From contig JBBMNZ010000035.1 of the NCBI GenBank assembly GCA_037954325.1, forward strand, positions 4,444,501-4,508,500: 64,000 nucleotides of DNA, read 5' to 3'. This DNA comes from Fistularia commersonii (taxonomy: Eukaryota; Chordata; Actinopteri; Syngnathiformes; Fistulariidae). Below, piece after piece: positions 31,650 to 41,727 of the stretch; within the stretch, counting starts at the first letter, position 1; every line of letters starts with the position of its first letter. The notes under the pieces are model-generated. The model had not been told where the DNA came from, did no database searches, and was given only the letters and a program-made list of their open reading frames with translations. Position numbers and translations under genes: made by a program.

Positions 31650-32620
31650 GAAGATCTGTTGGGTTCGTTCTCGTTTCGGACGGTTTGGGGGCGGAGCCAA
31701 GCTTAGGGCATACAAGTGCAGGGGAACTCCAAACTCCCAGGGAGGCTTGGCGTCCCAGGAGTATTCGAGCCCGTAAAGAGGCTCGGCTTTAGGGATACGG
31801 CTTCCCCGGAAGTCGTCCTATCCCAGGGGAAGCTAGTGTCAGGCGTCCCCCGGCCCCCCAAGAGACGGATACAAAAGTTGTATCTCGTTCCAAGACAATC
31901 CACAGAGGCGATTACATCATAGGATTTAGAAAACGCCAGAGCAAAGGCAGAAGATGCTGCTTGCTGCTTAATTCCATACCAAGGACGTGTGCCTGAGCCA
32001 GAAATGGGAGTTCTGATTGCTGTTCTGTCGCTTTGGGTAAAAGTACCTGAAACGGTGATACAAGTGACGATCAATTCCAGAGAATACCCTCACTGACACC
32101 ATTTTTCTCTGCCTCTTTTTTGCTTGGGCTACGCCCCTTCGGCTGATTTTCCAGGAGCAGTAAGGGGTTACCTCTGATTGATCAAACAATCTCACACGAT
32201 TTGCGTTTAACAAGTGAAGGGAAAAGTAGGGCCGGGTCGAAATGCTGGTGTAACTGGTCCAGTTGGAATTGAATATTGAAAGTAGAAGCGGAGGATCGGG
32301 CGATCGGAAAATGTAAGTCAGTCGGCATAGCTAGACTTTTTCCCTTTGATGACCCAGATGGAAGGCAAGTGGCGGGCCTCAACGATTCATTTGATCGCTT
32401 TTCGCATTCCCACAGTCGCAGGCGGGAGGAGGCTGGCATTGGCTCTCGGACAGAAGCACTAGCTCATGCTTCCGCTAGCCTCCTGTCAGAAGGCTGCAGA
32501 GGTTTGGACGGTGCTCATTCTCTTCAACGTCTCTTCACTCCAAGTGATTCGTTTAACAGAGCCTTTCCGGTTTCCATCTTTCAGAAGGTGAGAGAAGTTT
32601 TGCTCGGGTAAAACAAAAAT
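31650..32620. other. Compositionally distinct island, possibly foreign or organelle-like
   Basis: About 970 bases without any microsatellite, long homopolymer or TE terminus, unlike neighbouring kilobases. Long open frames overlap on both strands (minus 31703-32074 and 31968-32213; plus 32276-32611). Phrases such as 'gctacgccccttcggctg' have the flavour of plant mitochondrial DNA, but I cannot confirm that. Could be an organelle insertion, contamination, or ordinary unique fish DNA. Confidence 0.25.
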
Positions 32621-32639
32621 GATTTCAACCCCGAGAATT

Positions 32640-32930
32640 AAAGACAGACCATTGATTTATCTATTTATAAACTGACCCCCATCCCAGCAGCGTTGAGGCT
32701 TTGAGATGTTTCCACAATGTTGCCTTTCTTTGGGCCTGAATACCAGGCCGTGTCTTCACCGCCTGGAGAGGTGACAGTAGACAATGGCCGCACTAATAAA
32801 TAAAAAGCAGGCTATCAACCGCCGCGGCTTCGCCTCTTGCTCTCCCTTGTCACATGACCCACATGCCGGACCGCATGTCGCGGCTAGCGTGGCCTCATTT
32901 GCATAAGACAATCACCCCCTTTTCGGACGC
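32640..32930. promoter_or_regulatory. Candidate conserved non-coding element
   Basis: 'gggcctgaataccaggccgt', 'gacaatggccgcactaataa' and 'ggcctcatttgcataagaca'; the last contains a POU octamer-like ATTTGCAT. Unique DNA after the odd island. Confidence 0.35.
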
Positions 32931-32982
32931 AGGGCACAAATGTTGTCTAGACGACATGAATCACACGGGTGAACCCCCAGAC

Positions 32983-33011
32983 ACGCACGCACGCACACAC
33001 ACACACACACC
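32983..33011. repeat. (CA)n microsatellite
   Basis: CA run preceded by 'acgc' variants. Confidence 0.9.
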
Positions 33012-33169
33012 CAGGCCTGTGCACCCACCCAACAAAGACGCAGGCATGAACACCTATATCCGCATCTGCGCGATTCCTTTCACACACACACACACATCTA
33101 CGCCCACGCAGGGACGCTGCTCACGTCGCTTCAAACGCAGCAGACGGAGCCTCCGGCCCGGGGTGAGAC

Positions 33170-33430
33170 AATAAATCAGCTCCAGGTCCGCCTGGGCCTT
33201 ATTCACATGCTGGGTTATTATAATGTGGCGGCGCAGACATGTGAAAGTATTAAAAACATCACATGCACGCTAATCCCTACTGATGGAATGACAGCTCGGC
33301 CCGGCCGGTCATTTGGATATGTATATCGCCCCTTAGTTTGGAGATTATGCGATTATTATGGTCCGGGTACCACGCTGGGGTCAAAGGAGGATCCTTTTGA
33401 TATTAGATATTTGTTGACGTGACGACGATG
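33170..33430. promoter_or_regulatory. Candidate conserved non-coding element
   Basis: 'gctgggttattataatgtgg', 'gtcatttggatatgtatatc', 'ttatgcgattattatggtcc' and 'ttgatattagatatttgttg'. About 260 bases of unique DNA, open in one frame for 71 codons but without splice boundaries. Confidence 0.4.
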
Positions 33431-33489
33431 AGTGTTGACAGTGTGTGCAATTTTGTCTTCGGGTATGTGTGCGCGGTGGACACAGCGGC

Positions 33490-33600
33490 CGGCGCTCCCT
33501 GATTGATGTATGTATTAGTGCAGCTGTAATGAATGTGGAAGACAGCGGGGAGGGTCTCCAGAGAGCTGATTACATCTGTTTGTCATCTGTGGCGCGGACG
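33490..33600. promoter_or_regulatory. Candidate conserved non-coding element
   Basis: 'gattgatgtatgtattagtg', 'cagctgtaatgaatgtggaa' and 'gagctgattacatctgtttg', with an E-box (CAGCTG), ATTA and GATTA cores. Confidence 0.35.
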
Positions 33601-33788
33601 ATCCCGTGACATCAGGTACGGCGGTGTCTCTCACCCGCGCACGCGCACGTGCACGCCATTGAGACCGCTTGCAGAATTTACTTGAAACGCTTTGCATTTG
33701 AAGGGAAGAAACTCTCAGATTCACGCAGCGATGCACACGCTACACGATGCAGCTGTCCCTGTGCCACTGTGCCCAAGGTGTATTAGTG

Positions 33789-33837
33789 TATATATATATA
33801 TATATGCATGTATAGAGTGTGTGTGTGTGTGTGTGTA
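33789..33837. repeat. Compound (TA)n-(TG)n microsatellite
   Basis: TA run 33789-33804, spacer 'gcatgtatagag', TG run 33816-33837. Confidence 0.9.
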
Positions 33838-33987
33838 TTTGCATGTGCGGACATGACTTCCCTTCTCACGGATTGTCTTTGTGAAGGTGGCACCAAACAT
33901 CTGTCCGCTGTCACTGTGGCAACACCAGCGCCGCCGTCATTAGTGCAGAAGTAAAAGAAGAGCGAGGAGGGGGGGAGCGGAGGGCGG

Positions 33988-33990
<3 letters not shown>

Positions 33991-34021
<31 letters not shown>
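33991..34021. repeat. (TG)n microsatellite
   Basis: About 15 perfect units after a G-rich tract. Confidence 0.95.
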
Positions 34022-34022
<1 letters not shown>

Positions 34023-34766
34023 AGATGGCCAGTAGGCAAATAGAGCAAAATGAGAGCGGACAAGAGGAGAGATGGAGAGATGACCAGAAGAAACATGTGG
34101 GTCACTTCACTGCTGTCCAAAAGGTTCTCATTTATTCTCCCTCTATTTCCCCGCATGACCCTGGGGGATGTGGGGGGGGATAAGGTTGGGGGTGGGCGAA
34201 CGTGAGCTCCGCCGCAAGACAGCATCGCCTCTGTCAGGACGAGAGCAGAAGTGACGACGGCAGCCGTCGCTGTGGACAGGCGTTGCTGTCGGGGGGGGGG
34301 GGGGGCTCATCAACACCTTGCACTTCATGCGCCGCACCGACGGCCATTAACACGTTTTCAGGTTTGTTTTCATGTCTCTCAACACCTTGCAATAGGAGCT
34401 GATCCCTTCAGCGGGGGGTGGGAGGGTAACAGCCTGGGCTGATGGTGTTTTTCGGGTATTGGGTAACATATAAACAAATAGAGGGGTCACCGTCCAACAC
34501 CTGGAGAGGTTTTTCTCCCGGACCGGCGAAGGCACACTAATCACTCAAAAAAACAAAACAAAAAAAACCACACGCTTTTCATTTTCTCTTCATCCTGTTA
34601 CTGCACCAGCCTTGACCATTGGCTTGCATGAATCAGCACTTAGTTCAAAAGTGAAATAAAACAAATCAATGAAAATCAACAATTAGCCATATTTTGCCAC
34701 TCCTTTCCGAAATATATCGATTTGAACCTTTGCATTTTGCTCTCTTTTTGCTGTTTCTGCATCGTT

Positions 34767-34785
34767 GGCCTGTAGGTGGCAGCAC
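34767..34785 (+). promoter_or_regulatory. CTCF-like site
   Basis: 'cctgtaggtggcagcac' fits the CTCF core (CC-n-n-n-AG-G-T-GGCAGC). Context is unique, AT-moderate DNA. Confidence 0.4.
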
Positions 34786-34926
34786 TGAGCACCAACGACA
34801 ACACCCAAGTTGGACACGTTGCACGTTCCTGCTTTTGCTGTTACCGCCGAGCTGCCAGGGCATCTTTTACGACTTTCAACATTTTTTTTTGAAATCTCAT
34901 CTAGTATTCAAACTGCAGAAGTGATT

Positions 34927-34932
34927 AATAAA
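34927..34932 (+). terminator. Possible plus-strand polyadenylation signal
   Basis: AATAAA followed within 12 bases by the GU-rich 'gctggtggtattcgc'. No plus-strand exon upstream could be assigned. Confidence 0.2.
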
Positions 34933-35044
34933 GCTGGTGGTATTCGCTTTGCAACTTCATCTTTTTAACCTTGTGTTCATATAACCACAACAATGAGAGA
35001 GTACCACTTGGGATGCTGAGAACATGAGAGAAAAAAAAAAAACA

Positions 35045-35640
35045 CGGGGGAGTTGAGATTTGACATTTTATTTCTAAAATACCAATCTTAACACAATCGT
35101 TTCCTTCTGTTAATATATTTCCCACATTTCAGATGCAAAAACACTATTTAGCCCCAAGGGGTAATTGAAAAGCTCATGGGGTAGCATAAACATACAGAGG
35201 ACCACACATTCATGAATAAATGGTACATGTGTCTAAGAAACTGTACATCTATACAATGAGCTATACATCTATGACACAAAATACAGAAAAGTAGAGTACA
35301 AGATAAACCTGAAAAACCAAAACCAAAAACAAACAAAAAAATTCAAACAAGTCAAATGGTTCTGTGCACCGGCCAAATACCACAATCAGTTGGTAAATAT
35401 GGTCTTTTTTTCCCCACGTAGAAACAAAGTGCTTTCTGTATTTTCTCTTCTTTATCCTTCTCGTCACGCAGAAGAAGAGGAGCAGGAAGGGCCAGGTGTC
35501 GCACAGATTTTATCTGCAATATTGCCGTCCATGTCTTTTTAAATGCGGTTCTGACTGCGGCGAGTGAAAGGACATGAAAGTTGCAGTCTTCGTGCCGGCG
35601 CGTGAATACGGTCCCCGGCATAATTAATATCTAGCGATAA
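35045..35640 (-). other. Candidate minus-strand 3' untranslated / terminal exon
   Basis: On the minus strand, AATAAA (35067-35072) is followed by a U-rich 'gtgttttttttttctc' element, a canonical cleavage arrangement. The preceding ~570 bases are unique, AT-leaning and microsatellite-free, like a vertebrate 3' UTR. A minus frame at 35352-35621 (89 codons) starts 'MPGTVFTRRHEDCNF' and matches nothing I know. It lies 1.7 kb downstream of a minus-strand splice donor at 37370, so both could belong to one transcript. This is inference. Confidence 0.3.
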
Positions 35641-35960
35641 ACTAAACACCTGGCTTTCAGTCTCAGTGGCGTTCTTCATACCCCAGGATTCATCACTGCT
35701 CGGTCTCGCCTTACAAAACAGGTTATGAGTCTTTCCCTTTTCATGTGAAATTCAAACACGGGAGACCGTCTCCCCCTCAGGCGAGGGCCATCCTATATTA
35801 TTAAACATGTCATTGTCCTGACATGAATACCTTCCGCGGTGCAGTGAAGGGAAACGCTTCGCCTGTCTCCATATCCTGAGAGGGAAACGGCCTCGTGTTA
35901 TCACGGAAGCTGACAGAATCTGTCCAGCTCGCAGCACTTGCAGCACAAGTCCCGATACCC
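35640..35960. promoter_or_regulatory. Candidate conserved non-coding element
   Basis: 'accccaggattcatcactgc', 'ccatcctatattattaaaca', 'catgtcattgtcctgacatg' (a near palindrome), and 'tccatatcctgagaggg'. Repeat-free. Confidence 0.3.
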
Positions 35961-36239
35961 TCTTTGAGGCGTTGCGCATCTACGGAAACGCCGTCAGCCC
36001 GGGGTGTGCGCGGGTGTGTCGGCTTTTCTGCGGCGGAACTCAAAGCGGGCATCGACCTTTGTTTTGCATTTCAACCGCGCAAGCGTGTCGGCCTGAACCG
36101 CCTTTGTACTTCCCCTTCCCAGGGATCCTTTGGGTGGCTAACGCAGAGCCCGGATCAGCCCCCGCCTGCATACGCACGCACGGACAGACGTATCCATAAA
36201 CCTGCAAGTGCACGGCCAGACTTGTCTTATCCGTGTCTT

Positions 36240-36340
36240 CAGTGAGAGAAGCCACTCTTTAATCATTTCATAAGATCATTTGCCTGGCAGATACGCCTCA
36301 GGCTTTTCCCATTACCCCTGGCTGCCTTGACCTAGATATC
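36240..36340. promoter_or_regulatory. Candidate conserved non-coding element
   Basis: 'actctttaatcatttcataa', 'gatcatttgcctggcagata' and 'gccttgacctagatatctga' (nuclear-receptor-like TGACCT) directly precede a TG microsatellite. Confidence 0.4.
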
Positions 36341-36343
36341 TGA

Positions 36344-36388
<45 letters not shown>
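36344..36388. repeat. (TG)n microsatellite
   Basis: About 20 TG units. Confidence 0.95.
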
Positions 36389-36390
<2 letters not shown>

Positions 36391-36972
36391 AACACAGCAA
36401 TGCCTGGTAGTCCATGCATGGATTACAATATGACCACAGAAAAGGAGCATCCGGAGTAAAGCAGTTATATTCCATATTAGTCCAAAAAATATAAAAATAT
36501 GTTGTGACAGGTTAGTTGGTTAATTAAACAGATATGAAGACGATCCTGTCTGACATCACACGGGAAGATGTAAACAATTATTTGCTAGGAAGCGGTTGGC
36601 GTGCTACAGAGGAAAAGCAAACAAACAAATAAATAATGTATTAATTGCCAGACGGCGAAGTGGCCAACATAACAATAAACATGACGCTGTAAGTGGGAAG
36701 TTGTGTTTTTGCTGCCTTTACAGCATCAAAACGCCCTTGAAATGACACTGAAGAAATTATTGTCCGAAACAACATGATTTGAGTGTTGAGCCTGGCTGAT
36801 GTCTGAACAGGACGGCATCTTATGAGGACGTTACAGAAAAAAGAAAAATCACATGGGGGTTTCAGGTTTGCATGCAGAAGCACAACAGTCACGTATATTG
36901 TGATGTTTAAGACATAAAGAGACTTCTTTCTGTTTTTGAGCTTGTGTACCGCAGCTGTCTTATTCCGGAATC

Positions 36973-36988
36973 TGGCGCCCCTTGTGGT
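36973..36988 (-). promoter_or_regulatory. CTCF-like site
   Basis: 'tggcgccccttgtggt' is, on the minus strand, CCACAAGGGGCGCC, close to the CTCF core consensus. Confidence 0.4.
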
Positions 36989-37359
36989 TAACCACAGTAC
37001 TGTAATTGAAATACACATTGGGGGGCTTCATCTTTCCTGGATGTGTTTATTTTAATAGAGAATTGAGTAAAACCATAAACCCAATTAAAGAGCTGTCACG
37101 TTGCATTTACACACTTCACAACATGAACGTGATATACGTTCAATGTTTCCACAACAATGACGAGCAACCGAACCAACCGCGGGCTAGCTAACATGCTTAG
37201 CATGTTGCTAATAATCACAGAAAGCGTTCGACAAATTTTGTGTCACCGGTACACTCAAAATGAAAAAAACAAAAAAAATCAGTGGTTTTGGCGAATTAGA
37301 AAAAAAAATATTTACATACCTCTGTATTTAGACGAAGGTCCACTCAGCATTGCTCGTCT

Positions 37360-37640
37360 TACCTGCTGCCTTTGCGGGGACGGATGCGTTAGCTTCCACC
37401 TGTCGCAGCCGAGATCTTCGTGCGCCTGCGCCGTCGGATCCTCGACCCGCTCGATCCGGGATCGTTCTTTCCGTACGTCGTCGCTTTTATTCCTCGGTAA
37501 ACGGCAGCGGATCGGCTCCTCCGTCTTCGTAAACTCGCAAAAAAGGCCGCTTTCCACCGCATGGACTTATCTTGACCACAGCAGCGGTAGGTAACGCCGA
37601 TCAACACGGAGGATTCGCGGCCCGGAAGTTCCGACCCGAA
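37360..37640 (-). other. Candidate 5' exon of a minus-strand transcript
   Basis: On the minus strand, CpG-rich sequence from the ETS site at about 37625 runs to a consensus splice donor 'ggcagcag|gtaagacg' near 37370. The NRF1 palindrome lies within it. It is open in one frame (37389-37649, Arg-rich), but I see no reason to prefer coding over 5' UTR. The next exon was not identified. Confidence 0.4.
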
Positions 37641-37921
37641 ACTCCGCATCTCCGTGCCTATCTCACATGATCTCTTCTGCGGTTAAATCCATCATGTAGT
37701 CATTCATCTATTTTATCTGTTTTTATTTGTTTATTTTTTAATTTATTTATTGATTTATTTATTAATTAATTTCAATTGTCCCGAGCCTCTGTCGGCATCA
37801 GCCGTTGTGGTGAAGCCCCGCCCCTTCCGCTCTTCCGAATTGTCCAGTTAAAATATAAATAAGGCCACTTCCGGTTCCGGTTCGTTTGGCGAGTCGAGGG
37901 ACATAATAAATATCAGTCAAA
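37380..37921. promoter_or_regulatory. Candidate bidirectional CpG-type promoter
   Basis: Contains an NRF1 palindrome 'tgcgcctgcgcc' (37421-37432), an ETS/GABP site 'ccggaagt' (37622-37629), a second inverted ETS pair in 'acttccggttccgg' (37867-37880) and a GC box 'gccccgcccc' (37815-37824). NRF1, ETS and Sp1 together are the usual signature of TATA-less housekeeping promoters. A donor on the minus side and an ATG with acceptable context on the plus side suggest divergent transcription. Confidence 0.5.
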
Positions 37922-38209
37922 ATGAGTAAATTGTTTGACAAAAGCCAATGTGAATCGATGATTGCGGGAAATTTTGGCTCGCTAGAAAAAAGAAAGAAGA
38001 ACAGACGAACCCGTGGATCCAACAGCCAGTTTTCAGAGTTCTCACTCATCTTCGATGTTGCCGTGAGTCCAATAACTGATCTGCATCAATCATTTATTTC
38101 ACCTCTCACTAAGGTGTCATTTGAATATCAAGGACATCATCAAATAAATTTAACCTGGGCAGAGAACAAGAAATCCACATGTTCCCTGCGTGACCATGAC
38201 TCACAATAA
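37922..38209 (+). CDS. Hypothetical small protein, 95 codons, downstream of the promoter
   Basis: ATG at 37922 in the context 'gtcaaaatgag', about 45 bases downstream of paired ETS sites, opens a frame of 95 codons starting 'MSKLFDKSQCESMIAGNF' with a basic stretch 'LEKRKKNRRTRG'. The stop TAA overlaps an AATAAA signal at 38205. An alternative is that only the first ~47 codons are exonic: 'gatgttgcc|gtgagtcc' at about 38062 is a good splice donor. No signal peptide, membrane segment or known domain. I do not recognise the protein; it may be the first exon of a longer gene. Confidence 0.35.
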   Translation: MSKLFDKSQCESMIAGNFGSLEKRKKNRRTRGSNSQFSEFSLIFDVAVSPITDLHQSFISPLTKVSFEYQGHHQINLTWAENKKSTCSLRDHDSQ

Positions 38210-38210
38210 A
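38205..38210 (+). terminator. Polyadenylation signal of the small plus-strand frame
   Basis: AATAAA overlapping the stop codon of the 95-codon frame. The adjoining RTE tail makes the natural downstream element uncertain. Confidence 0.25.
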
Positions 38211-38216
38211 AATCTA

Positions 38217-38283
38217 ATTCTTCTTCTTCTTCTTCTTCTTTCGGCTTTTCCCGTTAGGGGTCGCCACAGCGAGTCAACCTTCT
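38217..38283 (-). mobile_element. RTE-type LINE, extreme 5' truncation
   Basis: Minus strand: 'ctgtggcgacccctaacggg' then 'aaaagccgaaag' and (AAG)n, the same 3' terminus as the 11.35-11.41 kb LINE. Only about 67 bases were inserted. Confidence 0.75.
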
Positions 38284-38859
38284 CCTAATAATGGATTGAA
38301 TTAAAAAAGACATATTTTTGACAGCCATTTTAAGACATGCTATGAAGTGTTTTGCCAATTGAAAAATAAAAAATAAATGAACATATGAAATAGGATAATT
38401 TTTTTAATTCCTTCCAGATCGAGGCCTAAAGTGGTCACACCCGTGATTTCGCCCCGGCGCAGAGCCCAGGCGAACTGCCTTTGGCCTGCATCTACGTCAG
38501 CTCTTACCAGGAGAGAAAACCGCAGCATCACCCGTGCAACTTTTCGGTCAGTGATGCTCTGTTTACTTTTTTAACAGCCCAATATGTAAACACCTTTATA
38601 ACCGGGACTGTCTTGATGCTTGGAATTACCATTTAAATTGCCAAAGATCACAATATTAATAGCCCAACTCTGAGCAAATCAAAAGATGATATATCTCCCC
38701 AGTATTTATGTTTACCTGGGTCCGGTAGGAAAGAGGGGGATGTTTGATTTGCCTGCTCGTTTGACGAAAGCGCGGGAGTAGTGTGGATCGTCGACAAGAT
38801 GGCGGCTAAAATAACAGGGAAATAAAGGAGAAAAAGAGATGGTGTGCGAGATAGCGAGG

Positions 38860-39190
38860 GGAGGAGGAGTTGAGGGGATGAAGGGATTATTCAGCCGGTG
38901 ATTCTGTATGCAGGGACAAGCATTGACCTTGTCCAGCCACAGGTGGGACGAGACAGACCCGGCCCTCAGGTTAACATATGGACTTGATTTGTCGGAACCC
39001 GGCGTGCAGAAAGAACGCGGTGGAAAAACGGCCCTTTCGTAGGTTTGGGTGTAAATCTGCGGCTCAGTAAGTCACCTGCTGTTTACCGGGGCATAAGCAT
39101 TTCTCTCCTCTCAGACATATCTCTCCAAACTTCAAAAATACACGCCTGAGGTATGCACCCCGTGACCGAACCCATCAGTGATGGATAGAT
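38860..39190. promoter_or_regulatory. Candidate conserved non-coding element
   Basis: 'gattctgtatgcagggacaa', 'gcattgaccttgtccagcca', 'caggttaacatatggacttg' and 'ccaaacttcaaaaatacacg'. Even composition and no repeats. An upstream YY1-like 'aagatggcggc' lies at 38798-38808. Confidence 0.35.
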
Positions 39191-40130
39191 TTAGGCCACA
39201 TGGCGAAGCGTACAGTGAATATTTATGTACACTGTATTTTGCATAAGGCTGCCGAAGTACTTGCCCATGTGATGTCTTTGATAGCCTTTCGCTGGGCGGC
39301 TTGTCCGACTGCGCTTTGACTGACACGCACTTAAACTCGCCGTGGTCCATTTCCACATCCAAAGCGGCGGTCGAGATAATGCCGGTTTTCTAATCCAATG
39401 GAATAACCCGTGGCTACACAAGCATACCTGATATTTCAGATATGGCTCCGTCTGCGAAGATTGCGCGGAAGCTGCGCTCCATCCCCGGAGCCATATCACA
39501 TGCTCTTGTATCTCTTCATTCCAGTTTCAATCAAACGCCGGTGGAACGCTTCGCTTGATGTGGGCGAGAAGTAGCCTCGGGCGGCCCGAGGGTCAGTGTG
39601 TGGCTATCAGACCCCCCCCCGCCCTCAATACTACCCGCCACCCCTTCCACATGAAAGGACGTTTATTATCCACGGTTGGGGGGGGGGGGGGGTGCGCCGG
39701 ATTTCTCATTCGCAAGGACAAAAGTTAGGATTTCAAGTACGACCGGCCCCCCAAAAAAACACCGTCGAGCTGATTGCGCTGAAGGGGCGCGGCGATTATT
39801 GCGACACCCTCGGTTCCAAGGTACGGCTCGATTTCGTTGCAGTCATGAGTCTCGGCTTTTGAATTCGACGAACACAAAAAAAGGGGTCGCTTTGGATTCT
39901 TTTGGTTTGACCTTTATATCTGAGATAGAGCTGGATGTTGAAATCGTCCTTATCTGTCTTACGTCCGTGACAGAACGCTGGTTTTCGCCGCTTTTCGTTT
40001 TGTAACGCAGAGCTGTTGTTGCCCCCATTTCCACTGGGTTTTAAACCCCTCAGGTTAATCCGGAGCCGCTGTCGTCCCCTCCCCGGGGCCTCCGGCGGCT
40101 CCCAGGTACCCGTATCACTTTCGAAAAACC
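39190..40130. other. Non-genic unique stretch
   Basis: Mostly unique DNA with a G13 run at 39679 and 'ttgacctttatatctgagat' around 39907. Frames on both strands lack splice support and homology I can recognise. Confidence 0.4.
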
Positions 40131-40364
40131 CTCCACGCTAGCTTTGCATAAGGGGTCGATTTTGAAGCTGCAGCCACCAAACTTGAACCGGCCCATTTGG
40201 GTCACCTGGCTTCGCGCCGTGGCACATATTCCTGCCGTTGCTACATCCTGTCACGATAACCCTCAGGAGTGCATTGGTATATTTATCCAAAAAAAGAAAA
40301 GAAAAGGCCTGCGATGTTTTAATCCCACAGGTTTGGCTTTGGCTTAGCATATACAATTTCCTAT

Positions 40365-40390
40365 TTTGCTTTTTTTTTTTTTTTTTTTGA
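40365..40390. repeat. Poly-T tract
   Basis: About 20 T starting near 40370. It could be the tail of a minus-strand retroelement, but no body is recognisable. Confidence 0.7.
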
Positions 40391-40629
40391 CTGGTTGGAG
40401 ACTCAGTTCCCTGCAGAGTCAGTTGATAGTCCTTTATTACTTTGACTTTATCCTTGGTGTACCCTTTTACGTTTGGAGAAAATGGTGCCACCCCTCTCGC
40501 TCCCCCCAACATGTGCATGATGTACCGGTCGGGTAGAACCAACAAAAGCGGAGGTGGCTGTCCGTTCCTGCATTTCCTCATAACTTATCATAGCTTGTCT
40601 TTTCTTCTGCTATTTTGTGCATCTAGATG

Positions 40630-41725
40630 AGTCCTTTTCCCTACGCTACCTACCTACTACTTTTTTTTGGTGATATCTCATGAAATATTCACGCTGGATG
40701 TTTCCGACTCTGCGCGTTTCGCTCGGATTACCGCTTACAAACGCGTTTTCAGACGCGAGTTGTGAAAAGTCATTTTCAAAACCGAAATTAATAAAAACAT
40801 ATCCGAGGTCTTCTATGTCACAGGTGCGAGTGAGCAACCTGGCCTTTAACATTGAAAAAGAATTTCTCAGAAGTGATGTAAAAGTGAGATGGTTCAGGCA
40901 CCATTTGGGGAAGAGAACTTAACAATTTTTTTATTTTTTTATTTTTTAATGAAATTAAATCAACATAAAGCGTTCATTTGTGTTTATGTCTTCCAAATGT
41001 TTTCCTTTCTCCTCATATCTTTGGCCTCATACAGTAGATTTTCTGCATGCAAGCTACTTATAAAATGACCAAGTCGTAATGATCGACCCACAACAAAAAT
41101 GCAAAACATCCTTTATGTGTGCAATGTATATTTATGTATCTTGCACAACCGCATGAGCCGATATTGCACAACACAAAATAATTATGTACATTTTTTGTCA
41201 TCACCCAAGTTCCCTCTGATGACTTACACTGAACTGAATCAGCCAGTGATGCAGCTTACTGCCGGCCTTATTAATGATAACGCGTCTCACCCGGAACGAC
41301 GCTTCGGTCGCAGCTTTCGCTTTTGTAGTATGTTGTGTGAAAGGTGACTGCTGTCCGGACATCTGGGATTTTGGTTCCTTCACCTTTCTCTTTCTCAGCT
41401 GGCTTTTCGGCGGGATGTCCGTGTCGTAATGTCCCGAACGGTCCGAAAACGCAGCTCCACATTAGCCGTCTTTGGCATCGCGATGTTAGACCCGCAGATG
41501 AGGCAACCGTACTTTAAAATGTCAATGTGAAAAAAAGTCCTCCTCCCATTTCATATGAAAGTGAGTAAGTTTTTGTCTTCTTATTTTTTCCAGCTCCCCC
41601 ACTCATTTCATACCCTTTCTTAAGTTTAAGAGAAAAATTATACCGTCATATTTTTTTTAATGTCATTCTACCAGTATTACCTCTGCGATCGACCGGTGGA
41701 TCGCGATCGACGTATTGAGCACCCG
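40630..41725 (+). mobile_element. Probable hAT element 3' part
   Basis: The transposase remnant is followed by AT-rich sequence, then 'ctgcgatcgaccggtggatc' and 'gcgatcgacgtattgagcac' (41680-41721), which look like a subterminal hAT segment. The left boundary is unknown. The 41.2-41.5 kb interior may include other DNA. Confidence 0.4.
40690..40923 (+). pseudogene. hAT transposase C-terminal dimerisation domain remnant
   Basis: Frame contains 'SCEKSFSKPKLIKTYPRSSM' followed by 'SQVRVSNLAF' and 'IEKEF', matching the hAT dimerisation motif (SCERSFSKLKLIKxYLRSTMSQERL). An upstream Leu-rich 'LRVSLGLPLTNAFSD' fits the helix before it. The stop at 40921 fits the family's usual C-terminus. The RNase-H-like catalytic core and zinc finger are not recognisable upstream, so this is a truncated relic. 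Confidence 0.75.
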
Positions 41726-41727
41726 TG

